64,000 bases of DNA from Haliclona indistincta (GCA_964017065.1 OZ024783.1:9871367-9935366), one strand, 5' to 3'; numbered from the stretch's first letter, positions 11,521 through 23,950 are shown. Program-made: numbers and translations. Notes: generated by a model not told the origin, from the sequence alone.

Positions 11521-12090
11521 GTCTCACCACCCCTATAGGACTCCTCTTGGGCACACATGCTAACGTGAACTTCAAATTGGTTCAAGTATGTAATGAATCA
11601 AATTCTGTACTGGTATAGCATGTCCAGATTGCACAGTAAAAGTACAAAACCTATAACCTATGATAATTAGGGTCCAAAAAACTACGTTTGTCCCTTAGGC
11701 CGGTCGGGCATCTCCCTCTGCTACATGTCCTCCAACTTTATCCAGTGTGGGCACACGATCCATGCAAGTCCATACACATGCAATGTCAATAAGCTGGTGG
11801 TAAGTGCAAATGTACATTGTGCAAATGTACGATACAGCAAAGGCTTTTGGTTGCATGCTGCAGGGCTAGGTGACAGCCTTAATCACTTGCTGACTAACAA
11901 GCGGACAAGCCAGGTAGCAGTCGGGACAGATAGGTATGCAGAGGGTAGGTCGCATATTCGTGTCCTGCCATCCCCCTCCCTCATACCATAGGTAGGGGAA
12001 TGACCGTATGGGACTACAGCATGTGAGTAGGCATGAATAATTATAATGATACGGGTTGTCTGTACAATGTGCATGCTTAGTGTGATGGGC
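11521..12090. other. No gene seen
   Basis: Noncoding DNA between the recombinase tail and the dead RPA-like copy. A tandem GTGCAAATGTAC-like pair sits near 11805-11830. Confidence 0.4.
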
Positions 12091-12092
12091 CT

Positions 12093-12445
12093 ATGTTCAT
12101 TAACTTTAAGAGAGGCAGGAAAGCCCAGTACTTCAAAGGAACGATCTCTAATGGCATTGGAAAAGAGAGACTCGTTGGATTTAATTTAGTTCCAGTCATC
12201 AAAATTGCCAGCTCAAATATTTCCTCAAAAGAGAACCTGTCTTATTTGACAACTGTGAAATCAAACGGGCTAGGCGCAGAACGAACATGGAAGTCGTGCT
12301 GAAAGTGGGACTAAAATATCCAAGTCACCTGAATCATTCTCCGTTCCTGCTGCAGAGTTTGAAGAAGAATGGCCAAAGAACATAGTGCTTTACCAGAGTT
12401 ACCGTTTAACCAACTACGTAGTGAAGAAGTTCAATGCTAAGTGAA
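12093..12445 (+). pseudogene. Dead copy of RPA-like OB-fold gene
   Basis: Reads in at least two frames as a relative of the gene at 705-1802. Matching pairs are SNGIGKERLVGF versus SNGIGKTRFVGF, DNCEIKRARR versus DNCEVKRARR, and QSYRLTNYVVKKFNAK versus QSYRLENFMVREFNAK. About 60 residues of the second OB fold are missing between the last two blocks, and there is a stop after FNAK. It lies on the opposite strand to the intact copy. Confidence 0.7.
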
Positions 12446-12747
12446 GGGATGAAATGACTCCCAGTTTGAACTATTACCTGAAGGCATCTAAGACGCACTA
12501 CAGCTGCTGCCCAATGATCCTGACCGTCCGAGGCCGAGACAACTCTGACCATCTACAAAGCATGAATTGTCGCCGTTTTGAGCCTGCCACTAAGAAACGA
12601 GGTATAGAATACTTGCAGAAGATGGATTGCTATGTAGACAAACACCCGATACTCTACCAGCTCGCATGTCATGTAAGCATTAATTGCAGGTTGTAAGGGG
12701 GATGCAAGCACAAGAAGGATGCCATTCAGTAATACATCAGCAGTATA

Positions 12748-13315
12748 GGCACAAATCATGATGGATTTTGGGTATTAGAAGCTGGATTGCTTGTTGACAA
12801 TGAAAGACCATTTCTTGGGGCTTCACCTGATGGCATTATAAGTTGTGTATGTTGTGGTAAGGGAGTTCTGGAAGTCAAATGTCCATTTAGCATTAAAGAA
12901 GGCCTACCATATAATCTTGACAAAGCTGAATTCTTCATGACAAGACAGGATTATCGTTGGACATTGAAGCGAGACCATGCATACCACTATCAGATTCAAC
13001 TGCAACTACAAGTATGTCAACTACACTATTGTGATTTCATAGTATGGACCGCAAAAGATTTCAATGTGGAAAGGATTGTTGCTGACAAGCACTTTTTCGA
13101 AGGTGTAGTAGATACAGCACAGTTCTTTGTTTATGGAATCTTGCCTTAAATTATCGGAAAATGGTATACAAGAAAGTCGATTGCTGATTCTGATGGCATA
13201 GTTCAAATTCCGACAACTACAGATTCCAGTTCTGCAGAACAAGGCACTAATGACGATGAAGACATGTCAAAGCTTTGGTGCTACTGTAATGAACCAAGCT
13301 TTCCTGTTGATCGCA
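12748..13315 (+). pseudogene. YqaJ-type nuclease plus PHD-finger remnant
   Basis: The frame carries the core of the YqaJ/lambda-exonuclease fold: ERPFLGASPDGII, about 12 residues, then LEVKCPFS (the D...E-x-K site), then AYHYQIQLQLQVC (the Q-x-Q helix). An in-frame TAA at 13147-13149 interrupts it. Beyond the stop the frame stays open to LWCYCNEPSF, the first Cys pair of a PHD finger, where homology ends. Related animal proteins join SWIM, YqaJ and PHD modules. It lies downstream of the dead RPA-like copy on the same strand, so both may come from one element; that is inference. Confidence 0.65.
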
Positions 13316-13470
13316 GAGATCCAATCTTGGCGTTTCCTCACTGATAGCTCTTTAGGTTTTGCTACCTGGTGCTCTATAATCGCTGGAATACTGTGAAAGG
13401 AGACCCCTTCATCGCGGCCTTGACGATTTGTACAGTGAACTACGTAACAGCTTTTAACAATAGTTAACAC
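13315..13470 (-). pseudogene. THAP-domain fragment
   Basis: The minus strand reads CYVVHCTNR, then GVSFHSIPA, then RKRQDWISAINRKAW. This is the C-x-x-x-x-C ... W pattern of the C2CH THAP DNA-binding domain. No ATG precedes it in frame and the rest of the protein is absent. It abuts the YqaJ/PHD remnant. It could be a spliced first exon, because a GT follows AAAGCTTG, but I find no partner exon. Confidence 0.55.
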
Positions 13471-13472
13471 TC

Positions 13473-13512
13473 CGGCGCCTGCGCGGCTGCCCCCAAAGAT
13501 GGCGGCTTCCGG
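13473..13512 (-). promoter_or_regulatory. GC-rich YY1/ETS-like promoter patch
   Basis: A GC-rich patch contains AAGATGGCGGC (13496-13506, a YY1-type initiator motif on the opposite strand) next to TTCCGG (ETS core). It lies just upstream of the THAP fragment. Possible remnant promoter. Confidence 0.3.
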
Positions 13513-13779
13513 TTAATGACGTGTTGTAACATCACGTGCAAGGTCTCTATTATCCTTTACTATCAATGATCATGGCTAAACTCAGCAACAACAGTATACA
13601 ACAACAGTTTTGTCCAAATAAGACAATTATTAGAACATGGTGTCAAACACATGATTGTACTACAGTAACTGGGAGAATAATAAATAAAGTGCAGGCGTTG
13701 TTTAAAGCTCAATATTTGAACTCAAACACAGTGCTGACCTTTTCTTTTCTCTTTGACATGAGCGCGATGAAGGAGATAC

Positions 13780-16700
13780 CTGTAACGTTGTAGCACGTTG
13801 GGAGATATTCAAGTGTGGCGGTGATAGATCTCGAGGTGTAGTGAGGGATGGGAGGTATTGGATCACACGCTCTGAGGTACTTGGACAAGAAAGACGATGA
13901 GGATGGAGTCTCGTACAACCGAACAAGCAACTCGACAACAAAGTCACCGATACTGTTCTTGAACAATCTGTCAAACTCCTGCAAAACAAAAGGGTTAAAA
14001 AGTATAAATGCAGTGGAACTTCTAAATAAAAGACATCTGAGACAAGGCTTGAATGTGGGAGACTGTTTAGAATGTGTTCACTAAACAGTAAACAGTGAAA
14101 GTTTTCTGTTCACTGTATAGAGGTTAAACTGTACAGCGGTTTTGCAATTGAAATACTAGAAATACGTCAACCGTGAGAGTAAATGAGTAAAGGTTTTTAA
14201 ATCCTATCTATAGAAACATGCAGTTATAAGGCTGTTCGTAGTATTATCTATATTCATACATCTCAACACAATTAACAATGCTAATACCTCGTTTCCTAGC
14301 AACCTGATAAGGTAGTCATGTGACTTGGTAGCATCAGCCATCCTCTCCTGGCTATCTTCTTCTCTCTCCTTCTCATCTCGCTGGGCGAAGGAGGTCAAGA
14401 TGAACACCATGGAGACGTCAAGGCAAGGCTGAACTAGCTCGGATAATGGCTGCCCACATAGTGTAGCAATAGAGTCGAGGGTCTCTGTTCTTCCTGAGGC
14501 TATCAGGTAAGGTATGATCTTTGACGAATATGTTCTGGAAGCGAAAAAAATGAAAGTACAAAAAGCAAACTAAATCCAAAGCACCATGCATCCCATTGCT
14601 TTGTTATAAAGTGACAGCTTGAGAACAATAAAGGCAATGATAGCCACAGACAACTCTGTTGTTGTGCGCAATTGCAACAGCCTATGATCATGATCATGTG
14701 AATTTGAGACAGCATTGCTGCTGTGTACAATGCTGCTGCGTGCAACACTGTTGCATAACAAGTGAAGTACAGACAGTTGTAAATGAGCAGCTACTAACAG
14801 CTATACTATACCTGTAGAATTCTTTTAAAGATGGCTGCTCCAGTAAGCAGTATGGGAACTTTTCCATATCGCCTTCGTCAAGCCATCTGCATACTAGTTC
14901 GCTTAGCATCCCCTCGAGGAAAACCAGAGGCGATGAGTAGCCGAGATAGGACGCTGTGCGTTGAACCACCTGGATTAGGACAGGTCATGTGGTAACAAAC
15001 ACATGTAATGATAATGTAACACAAAACACAGTCATGCATACAAGCGAAAATCAAAATAGCAGTGATTGATACATAAAGCCTAGTTCACAATGAGTCGCAG
15101 AGCTTAGCAACGCGACCCTCGCGAAGCGGCAAATCGTTCACAATACGTCGCAACGCGTATGATGCGCGATGAAACGCATGTTTTTTCCTACCGCGTGACG
15201 CAACGCGAGGATAGAAACGGATTCTATTTCTTGCGGCGCGTCGCGGCACAGTCATTGCGACTCATTGTGAACTAGGCTTAACATAGTGTATACTGTTAAT
15301 CAAAATACAACTATAGCCTACCTTGGAGACCATGCTGGCCTCAATATGACTCTGACCAACAGCTGACACCAACACTGACATGACCCTTCTCTCACATACT
15401 GGGGAGACACACGCCATGCTCTGAAGAGTAGCCATCATACTAGCCAGCCTGTTCACCGACTCATCTTCAGTACTAATCTCATCCAAGTCGGCCTAGAGAA
15501 GAGTGAGTGGGTGAGTGAGTGGGTGGGTGGGTGAGAAAGCGAGTGAGTGAGTGAGTGAGTGAGTGAGTGGGTGAGTGGGTGAGTGGGTGGGTGAGTGGGT
15601 GAGAAAGCAAGTGAGTGAGTGAGTGAGTGAGTGAGTGAGTGGGTGAGTGAGTGAGTGAGTGGGTGGGTGGGTGGGTGAGTGAGTGAGTGAGTGAGTGGGT
15701 GAGTGAGTGGGTGGGTGGGTGGGTGAGAAAGCAAGTGAGTGAGTGAGTGAGTGAGTGAGTGAGCGAGCGAGTGAGTGAGCAGTAGACCAGCTAAAATCCA
15801 CTGTGTAATACTAACCTGGACCATGTAAGCAGCCTTCAATGATTCCTTAACTTCTTCCAGAAGCTTCTCTTGCTCATTACTAGCTAACTGCGGCCCAGCT
15901 CCCTCTCCTCGCAGACGAAGGAGTACGATAATCTCTCTAGCAAGGTGCATTCTTATTCCATGATCGCTGTCATTGAGCATCTTAGTGAGAATCTTCCTCA
16001 GAGACAGTTTGCTAGCCTCCTCTGACTCTGCACGTGTTGATACCATATTTTCATGAGTTCCACAAATTTACTTACCTTTCTTCCTCTTTTTTCTTGACAC
16101 TAGTAATTCGATGTTATATTTGAAACAAAACTTCTGCAGAGCAACAAGAACATTGATGAAACCGTGTCTGACCGGAACAGGTAGACTACCATCACAATGC
16201 AAGCTCCTGAACGATCAAGAAGAGAATAAAAGTTCAAAAATGAATGGAAAGATGAAATGCAACATTTAAAATACACGAGAGAATGAGAGAAAAAGTGATC
16301 AAGGAAACGATTTGTACAAAAAACAGTAGCACGCCACAAGCAAACTTATCCGGGACTAGAGATCAACACAACAATACAAAATGTAGCAACAGTAGGATGC
16401 CATGGTGGAATCTTGTTGCCCTCAATAGTTAGTACTCTAGTACTAATAGTTAGTACTCTAGTACTAATAGTTAGTACTCTAGTACTAACTATTAGTACTA
16501 GAGTACTAATAGTTAGTGCTCTAGTACTAATAGTTAGTACTCTAGTACTAATAGTTAGTACTCTAGTACTAATAGTCAGTATTTTAGTACTAATAGTTAG
16601 TACTCCAGTACTAATAGTTAGTACTCTAGTACTAATAGTTAATACTCTAGTACTAATAGTTAGTACTATAGTAGTACTAATAGTTAGTACTCTAGTACTA

Positions 16701-19700
16701 ATAGTTAGTACTCTAGTACTAATAGTTAATACTCTAGTACTAATAGTTAGTACTATAGTTAGTACTCTAGTACTAATAGTTAGTACTCTAGTACTAATAG
16801 TTAGTACTCTAGTACTAATAGTTAGTACTCTAGTACTAATAGTTAGTACTATAGTTAGTACTCTAGTACTAATAGTTAGTACTCTAGTACTAATAGTTAG
16901 TACTCTAGTACTAATAGTTAGTACTCTAGTACTAATAGTTAGTATTTTAGTACTAATAGTTAGTACTCCAGTACTAATAGTTAGTACTCTAGTACTAATA
17001 GTTAGTACTCTAGTACTAATATTTAATACTCTAGTACTAATAGTTAGTACTTTGGGGCTGGCTACTGAAAAGTACATACAAATAGCAGTGGTTTTGGTGA
17101 GTGTAAAACTAGACTCTGAAAAACATTTTACTGATTTTGCAGTTAAAATACCACATTTCAAGTGACAAAAATTCGTGCAACACTTGCACTTATAAAATGG
17201 TGTTTAAACAGTCTACTGTCCTTCTCTACTCACCAGAAGCCTGTCACAATGCTGTGACATATCGAGAGAGGCTCCCTAGAGTCAGTGGGTGGAGCAAACG
17301 GTTGTCTAGCATCAGCAGCAGTGACAGCTGGCACGATCAGAGGTACAATGGAGGTGAGGAGATCCAGACAACACTTGTAGACAGCATGATTACGCTTGTG
17401 GACAGACAAGATAGTTCTGCAATATACGAGAGATGAATATATAATCAATGCAAAATAAATAGGCAACTGTAGCACATGCAAGAATTACCATATAGTGGGA
17501 AACTTTCATGCTCGTAAATTTCAGGTTATTCACAAAAATTTCTTATTTTAACAAAGATAGGGCAATAGCGCTGATTCGCAGAATTATTATTCGTAAAATG
17601 CTCTACCTCACGCATTCGTGAAAATTTCTCTCTATGCCATAACACAGACTGTACAACATACGTGTATGCTGTGACAGTATGGCTCGTACAAAACTTCCTA
17701 ATGAGGAATTTTTTCAATGGAACAAATGGCGAATTAATTTCTAGTTTTACTACCCTACGATGTTCAAGTTAAGAGCTCCTTGACATGATAAGCTGACGGT
17801 ATACAGAGTGTTCTGTGTATAACACAGACCTGAGAGATTCCAGCACAATGGAGAGAGCATAAGATGAGATTTTGGGACACTTTTCAATAAGATCACCACA
17901 AATTTGCAGCGCCTGCATGAAGTGGAGTTATTTCAAAACAGCACATGTATGTATACTACAGGATTGTATGAACATTACATAATCTCACCATTTGAATATT
18001 CTTCGGTTGTGTCAATGCAACTTCCTGCAAAAATGAAACCATTAACAAAGATAGCAAAGACTGTAGCATAATCATATAGAGGCTATGACTACTGCAAGTA
18101 GAGGTTTCCGAAACTTTACTACAGCGGTTTTCCAAGATCTTGCAACAATCTACAGTCAACGGCCGATCGTAAACAAGGACTACGCATGTGCAATGTGATC
18201 TCAAGAGGAATGGATGCAGCTCTCAGAGCTCTTGTGACAGCTAGGCAGCTCAAATCACGGTGGAAGGAAGTAGTAGACGTCTACTTTTAACATCTCTGAG
18301 GGTGTACACTATTGTTATCTTCTCACAGACAGAGTTACGAACACGCATGCATGCGACGCTTGACGGTACAGTATTGCAATATCTTGGAAAACAGCTGTAC
18401 TCACATCAGCTTGCAGTATCTTGTTGATGGTAGACCAGGCATCCATTGTGTGACCAGCTATAACACACTCCATGTCCTCCTCGCTGTCCCCATCGCTGGG
18501 TGGACTGGTGCCCATACCGGCACAATGCCACAGGGTCAGGAACCGGGTCGCCTCAAGCTGACAGAGAGCTCGTTCGCTGAGCAACGAAGGATTGATGATA
18601 TCAAGAGGACCTGAGAATCAAAAGTGCATGGACAGAAAATATTGACCAAAACAGTCAATCAATGGAACACAGTAGATACCAAAGTAGACAATCATACTCA
18701 AGGTAAGTGGTACAGTAGAGGACAAAATAATAGACAGTTTAAGACAACGGTGAATGATTGTGACGTCACACAATCGACCACGCCCTTGTAAATTTCACCG
18801 TTTCATGGTGAAATACAGTGTTTGTCACGGCTGGAGACCCATTTCACCATTAGTAGCTTACGTTGGCTGTTTTTAGCTTTGGCTCTTTATATCTCACTGT
18901 TTAGTTCTTCCAGATATCTATGCGCTTTGCAAGGGCCTAGTTTTAGCTTGGTACTCTTAACCTAAACCTTGGTACTCTTGGTACTTTTAAACATTATTAG
19001 TCCTCTGCTATAATATTGGTTTATGGCTGACCATTAGCTGTGGTGGGTGTGTCACTGCTCTCTGATGGTATGCTGTCTACCAGATCCATGTCGTCATCAA
19101 ATGAGTTGCTACTGCTGTTATAAGAGTTGAAACTGAACGTGCTACTGACAATGGAGCCAGGCTGGATACTAGATGCCGTCCACTGGAGGAAGAAGACAAG
19201 TGAACAGGTGAACAACAGTGCAACAAACTTCAAAATCTGGCCCCAAAGGATGCTCAAATACATAGAAATGACCTAACTCATGCACTGCATAATACAGATT
19301 GATGAAATACATTCTTTTATTCAACATTGTGTGTTTACCTTTCCTGTTGCTATGGAAGCGATACATTCCAGAAGAGCATTTGGAATGTACGATTGTAGTA
19401 TACACTTGACAACCTGCATGATAGCAACAATTTACAATATTATTATACAACACTAAGATGAGTATATGCATGTAAAGTGAAGTGAGGCTCATTTGAGTGA
19501 CGTATTAATTTTAGTATAGGTTAACCCATGGGGGTACACAATATAAATAAGAGTGGATTTTACACAGTGAGCATTATAACAGTCGGCCAACAGCCGAATT
19601 CCGCCCAAATAACAGAGATGGTCATTTAGTCAAGTCCTGCACTGAAATTATTGTCAAACGTGAATAAAATCAAATATAAACGTCGAGTGCCATACCCATT

Positions 19701-22125
19701 AATTACTGTACACGTAATCGATATATATAATCACTGAGCAGCACCTTTAAAAAGTGTAAAAGTTGTATGTTTAACCGAACAGTACCTGTGGGACCTTGTT
19801 CTCATGATGCTCGAGTAGAGGAAGCAGAGAAGAGAATAGACCACGAACAGCTTTGTAGTAAGCGACCGGTTCCACCTCACTCCATAACTTGTTCTTGAGC
19901 CCAGCACAGACCAAATTCAGCAGAGGCTGGGAACAAACATCAACTCGCACAAATTATATTCAAGTTTCAAAGACGTGTATGCTCACCGAGATCATCTTCA
20001 CAGCAGGGTGTTGAAGAGCTTGTTCTACAGTCAGCACGTCAGCATTGCACAGCAATCCCATGAGATGAACAACCAGTGAACAGTGATAGCCCTGCGCCTC
20101 CATTGATCCGCCAAGCAGAATACAGCGCTGATGATGTGTTGATGGAAGACTCTAGAAATTACAATAAAAAATTTCACTGAAATACAAAGATTGAGCCCCA
20201 ATGGATGTCTATCCATTTTACTGGCATACAAGTACATGTTCACAATAACGGGCAATTCATTTTGCTGCTTCCACAACATAATCACTATCTCCTCGGGAGC
20301 ACATGGACAGAAAGAGCATGCAACTACAGACCAATCGAGGGTGCCAGAATTAAATTCATAGCATTCAGCTAAATTTACCTACGTTTAGTGCTTGTGTGAA
20401 GTATTGTTCTGACATACAAGTAGATCTGGCTTTGAGCACAAGACCAACACATTCTAGGCTGGTAGCTGAAATTTTTGCACATGACAACAAAGAATGCTAC
20501 AAACACATTGTTGGTGCCTAGTTTATACTGCACGAGCTGTTCATATGCTTCTGATCTCATGAATATGAACACAGATAAAATACAAGTCCATGTAGCTAAT
20601 AACAGTAGTAAAAATTTGCTTACTATAATGCAGACGTCAGTCTCAACAGGTTGTCGTAGTAACAGACCATGCTCTGCCAGTAGCTCCAGTAACACACACA
20701 ACAAACCATCAACCACACCCTCTCTGAAAATAAGCAGAGAAGTACACAAAGACAAAAATTCAAAATTCTTACTTGGATTCTGATGAAGTATCGCATTTTA
20801 TCACTTTTCCACTTATTCGTGGAAGCAGTATGTCCTACACAAAATAAAAACACAAACCATTACACTTGCACACAACTTTCAAAACATACTGCATGGAGAA
20901 TTGACAACAGTATTTTGTCCTTTGTTAAAGTAAGCGATAGGTAATAACAGTAGAGCTCACTGTGTCAAATGAAGACTCCATATAAACTCTTTCCACATGT
21001 AACCATATTTCATAGAAACCAGCAAGTGAACTCTTGTACTCAGCACTGAGCCATTGCTTTCTGTGAGGGAGGTAGGGAGGGAGTGAGTGAGTGAGTGAGT
21101 GAGTGGGTGGGTGAGTGAGTGAGTGAGTGAGTGAGTGAGTGAGTGAGTGAGTGAGTGAGTGAGTGAGGAAGTGAGTGAGTGAGAGAGTGAGTGAGGAAGT
21201 GACGGAGAAAGTGACGGAGAAAGTGACGGAGGAAGTGACGGAGGAAGTGACAGAATAAGTGACGGAGGAAGTGACAGAATAAGTGACGGAGGAAGTGAGG
21301 GAGGAAGTGAGAGAGTAAGGGAGGGAGGGAGGAAAGAAAATAACTGAGTAGACAAGCAAGCGAGTAGCTAAGTGATGAGAAAAACTAGATGGATATCAAA
21401 CTTTTGCTGAGCGTTGCTTGGTAGAAGGTGGCTCAGTCTAGCGGCAGAGCAAGATGGTTGAATTAATCCCAGTAGAAGATGAGCAAGCAGGGCCACTGGA
21501 GGTCTACAAACAAATCAATATTGAGATGACATCAAGTCAAAACTTGTTACTAGTGGATGCAAAATTACTAAACACACCTATCAGATGTCCTCAGATTGGT
21601 TGCTAGTACACCTAAGGCTCCACCATGCTCTTCTTGTTGTGCTAGAGGTCCGCCTGGCTTCGCTGTCGGGAGAAGAAAAAGAAGGAACAAGCAGCGAAGA
21701 GGATATGAAGTAGAGACAGGATGTGTGGTGTCAAGCAGTGAAGACCAGGTGAGGTGGAGCTGGTCTGGTGGGTTGTGGTAATGGAGGAGAGTGGATAGGA
21801 ACAAGACAAGAGACCTGCAATGCAGAGAAACTTAACTATGTGACTGCAGCACTGTGGACCTGCCTTTTGGGTAGACTAGCNNNNNNNNNNNNNNNNNNNN
21901 NNNNNNNNNNNNNNNNNNNNNNNNNNNNNNNNNNNNNNNNNNNNNNNNNNNNNNNNNNNNNNNNNNNNNNNNNNNNNNNNNNNNNNNNNNNNNNNNNNNN
22001 NNNNNNNNNNNNNNNNNNNNNNNNNNNNNNNNNNNNNNNNNNNNNNNNNNNNNNNNNNNNNNNNNNNNNNNNNNNNNNNNAATGTTGCTAGTAAGCTATA
22101 TCCCTCATCTTGTGCTGTCTGCATC
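13780..22125 (-). CDS. ATM: ATM serine/threonine kinase, middle exons
   Basis: Exons, 5' to 3': about 22081-22125 (cut by gap), 21578-21662, 21402-21503, 20961-21060, 20773-20834, 20624-20723, 20383-20496, 19987-20151, 19786-19926, 19339-19413, 19032-19182, 18405-18610, 17989-18024, 17830-17912, 17234-17416, 16076-16206, 15816-16027, 15322-15492, 14812-14969, 14288-14534, 13780-13978. All have AG/GT borders, and phases agree across the twenty complete exons (about 905 residues). SPVCERRVMSVLVSAV, LGYSSPLVFLEGMLSELV and IGDFVVELLVRLYE align with the helical-repeat region of animal ATM, equivalent to human residues about 1350-1600. ATM is a nuclear PI3K-like kinase that signals DNA double-strand breaks. 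The N-terminal exons and the whole FAT-kinase-FATC part were not found. A polymorphic pseudogene is unlikely given the open frame. Confidence 0.85.
15077..15278. mobile_element. Harbinger/Tourist-like MITE in ATM intron
   Basis: Perfect 24-bp terminal inverted repeats (start AGCCTAGTTCACAATGAGTC) and a TAA duplicated on both sides (15074-15076 and 15279-15281). A 3-bp TWA target site is typical of PIF/Harbinger. The interior is CpG-rich with many GCGACGCAACGCG-like words and has no ORF. Confidence 0.8.
15505..15780. repeat. GTGA/GTGG tetranucleotide microsatellite
   Basis: About 275 bp of GAGT/GGGT tetramers in the intron between ATM exons 15492 and 15816. GAGAAAGC words recur inside, marking a higher-order unit of roughly 70-120 bp. 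Confidence 0.9.
16425..17052. repeat. 21-bp minisatellite in ATM intron
   Basis: About 30 copies of TTAGTACTCTAGTACTAATA plus G. The unit is nearly palindromic and seven codons long without stops, so both strands look open for about 250 codons (VLTISTR on minus, VLIVSTL on plus). These are repeat artefacts. One unit near 16485-16505 is inverted, and several are shortened to TTAGTACTATAG. Confidence 0.9.
21066..21330. repeat. GTGA microsatellite grading into GTGACGGA repeats
   Basis: Lies in the ATM intron between exons 21060 and 21402. The left half is GAGT tetramers. The right half is 16-bp words of the type GAAGTGACGGAG. The acceptor of exon 20961-21060 sits immediately beside it. Confidence 0.9.
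21881..22080. other. Assembly gap, 200 N
   Basis: Exactly 200 N. A probable ATM exon enters it from the right (acceptor at about 22126). Confidence 1.
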
Positions 22126-22494
22126 TGAACAGTTCTGAACAAAAAACAAAACACAATATTACACATCATTATGATCAGGATATAAAATAATGAAACGTTA
22201 AAAGAACATCACACAATAATACAATACTACTACTCAACAAGACCATCACTCTTTCTGTATTTCAACTATGTCCGCAAACACAGGTTTTATCAAGACCATA
22301 CTTAAAATAAAAAAGTGTTTATATGAAGTACGGACAAAGGCTATGCTCGAAAGAGATTGACTTTTTTCACCCCATGTGTTACGTCACGACTGGTTGCCAT
22401 AGTATTCATATACTTAGATACTAAGAAGAAACTAACACCCTAACAAAAACCTTCGCCTAATGACACCCAGTATTCAGTTAACGTGCACAGTGGT
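22126..22494. other. No gene seen
   Basis: Presumed ATM intron or upstream sequence. No further ATM exon was recognised. Confidence 0.35.
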
Positions 22495-22640
22495 TCCCAG
22501 TGTTCGCATAACATGTCCCTAACTGTTGGAGAAAAAGTACTAGACAGCAAGAAGTAGAACAAAACGTCTATCTGAGTCGAACCTTGGCACTCCACTCTGG
22601 AACACACACCACCTACCCACTAAGCTACCGAAACCTGTTG
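22495..22640 (-). mobile_element. tRNA-derived SINE
   Basis: The minus strand has an A-box-like TAGCTTAGTGGG (22616-22627) and a B-box-like GGTTCGACTC (22574-22583), spaced as in a tRNA. A non-tRNA body follows. The cloverleaf does not close well, so this is a SINE head rather than a working tRNA gene. Confidence 0.5.
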
Positions 22641-23037
22641 ACCAACTTGTCTTGGAATGAGGGTTTATACAGTAGTAGTCTATAAACACACGTGCGAGGG
22701 CATGTCACGTGCCTATTGTCTGTGACATAATGCATCCGGACCTGGGATCGAGTGAAAGAAGTGTGTCCCATGTTCAAAAGCATAGCATGAGTATCTGTTG
22801 CAGTGTATGTCCTTCGTGAGACTAGGTATAAAGCATGTATTACATTCAGCCGGGATACACCAAAAACGAGCCATGAATGCTATTTTAGGATTGAATCTGT
22901 ATCCCAACCAATCAGATCGTAGATTTTAGTCCCACAATAGAATCGACAAAGGGTCTTCTATTTGAATGTTAAAAGAACGTTTGTAGAGCTCGTAGCTTGA
23001 ATTGTCATTGATAATTATTCATCCACAACTAGTACTC
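22641..23037. other. No gene seen
   Basis: Noncoding DNA between the SINE and the plus-strand ORF. Confidence 0.35.
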
Positions 23038-23406
23038 ATGGATCAAGACAGCATCACCTTGATCACAACTGTTGATAGTATGCACACACTAATACCATCT
23101 CATCGGAATGGGTGCCTACGCCATGTGTGGTATTGCAAAGAACAAACAAAGAAGGATACAATAGAGCAAAGAGCCATCGCCTGTGACGAAGTAAGCCTCC
23201 ACATTGGCATCATCAAATCTCTCACGGAGATCGCCATCTCTTCCTTCCACGAGGATCTCCTCTGTACAGACCATGAGTGGAGATCTCGGATGAGGAAGAA
23301 AAATCCGAGAAATAGGAGGAGGAAGAGGAAGAGGCTATCTGTAGCTGGCTGGACCAGGTTTAACAAAAATGGGAACCCAAATTATGAAACTTATTCAGAC
23401 ACTTAA
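23038..23406 (+). CDS. Unrecognised ORF with basic C-terminus
   Basis: A 122-codon ORF from ATG. It has a middle part with several Cys and His residues (VWYCKEQ, LLCTDHEW) and a strongly basic run (RNRRRKRKR) that could be a nuclear signal. I do not recognise the family. It may be an exon of a transposon protein or chance. Confidence 0.25.
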   Translation: MDQDSITLITTVDSMHTLIPSHRNGCLRHVWYCKEQTKKDTIEQRAIACDEVSLHIGIIKSLTEIAISSFHEDLLCTDHEWRSRMRKKNPRNRRRKRKRLSVAGWTRFNKNGNPNYETYSDT

Positions 23407-23517
23407 AATATTAATTTTTGACACTCAAGTAAGTAACATGACTTCCTGTGTGTCTACACATGATACAATCTTGTAAACTAGCAATACAGGTTTTCCAAGC
23501 ACCAATAGTCTCAAAAT

Positions 23518-23950
23518 ATGTACACTATGACAGAATCAGGATCAGAAATGCCTGCTCTGAAAAAGTACAAACTTCAACCTCGTGATGTCACTGAACAAAC
23601 CACTTACAACCCTTTGAAAGACAAGATTGCAGAATGCATGTGAAAAAGGTTTTAGTAATCAAGCGGTTCTGAAAACATTCTACTCATCAATGCTGGACTT
23701 GACTATGCCTTCCAGTGTTAATTTTTTGTGTCGTAGCAGAAATGCCGTTGTCATAAAGGAAACAAAGATTGAAGACGACAAAGAAGGTATAGATAACCTC
23801 TACAACAACTGTAGAGTATTGCTTTACATGGTATCTTCTTGCCAGTCCCACGGAAATCAGAGTGCGCAGAAAGATAAAACTATACTCAAATGTTGTGTTT
23901 GTCACAAGTTGGTGACAAGCTGTTGTGAGTTATTAGTCAAGATTTGTCAA
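23518..23950 (+). pseudogene. Decayed ORF, probable transposon N-part
   Basis: Frame-shifted coding-like text (ATG 23518 reading SGSEMPALKKYKLQPRDV, then another frame from 23627) precedes the transposase fragment at 24522. Two CxxC-like pairs (KCCVCHKLV) suggest a zinc-binding segment. Family uncertain. Confidence 0.3.

Noticed and set aside
15505..15780. CRISPR-like or other spaced repeat arrays
   Set aside because: All arrays here are tandem with no unique spacers, in an animal nuclear genome.
15453..15801. Long minus-strand frames made of THSLTHSL repeats
   Set aside because: They are translations of the GTGA microsatellite. The real ATM exons stop at 15492 and 15816.
16346..17165. Two overlapping 250-270-codon ORFs on opposite strands
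   Set aside because: Products of the stop-free 21-bp repeat; no start context or non-repeat domain.
20465..20496. Shorter ATM exon using the acceptor at 20466
   Set aside because: That acceptor gives the wrong phase with the preceding exon. The acceptor just before 20496 restores the frame across both borders.
21768..22169. ORFs crossing the N run
   Set aside because: They are artefacts of translating N as X.
22574..22627. A working tRNA gene
   Set aside because: A and B boxes are present, but the acceptor and T stems do not pair properly, so it is better read as a SINE head.
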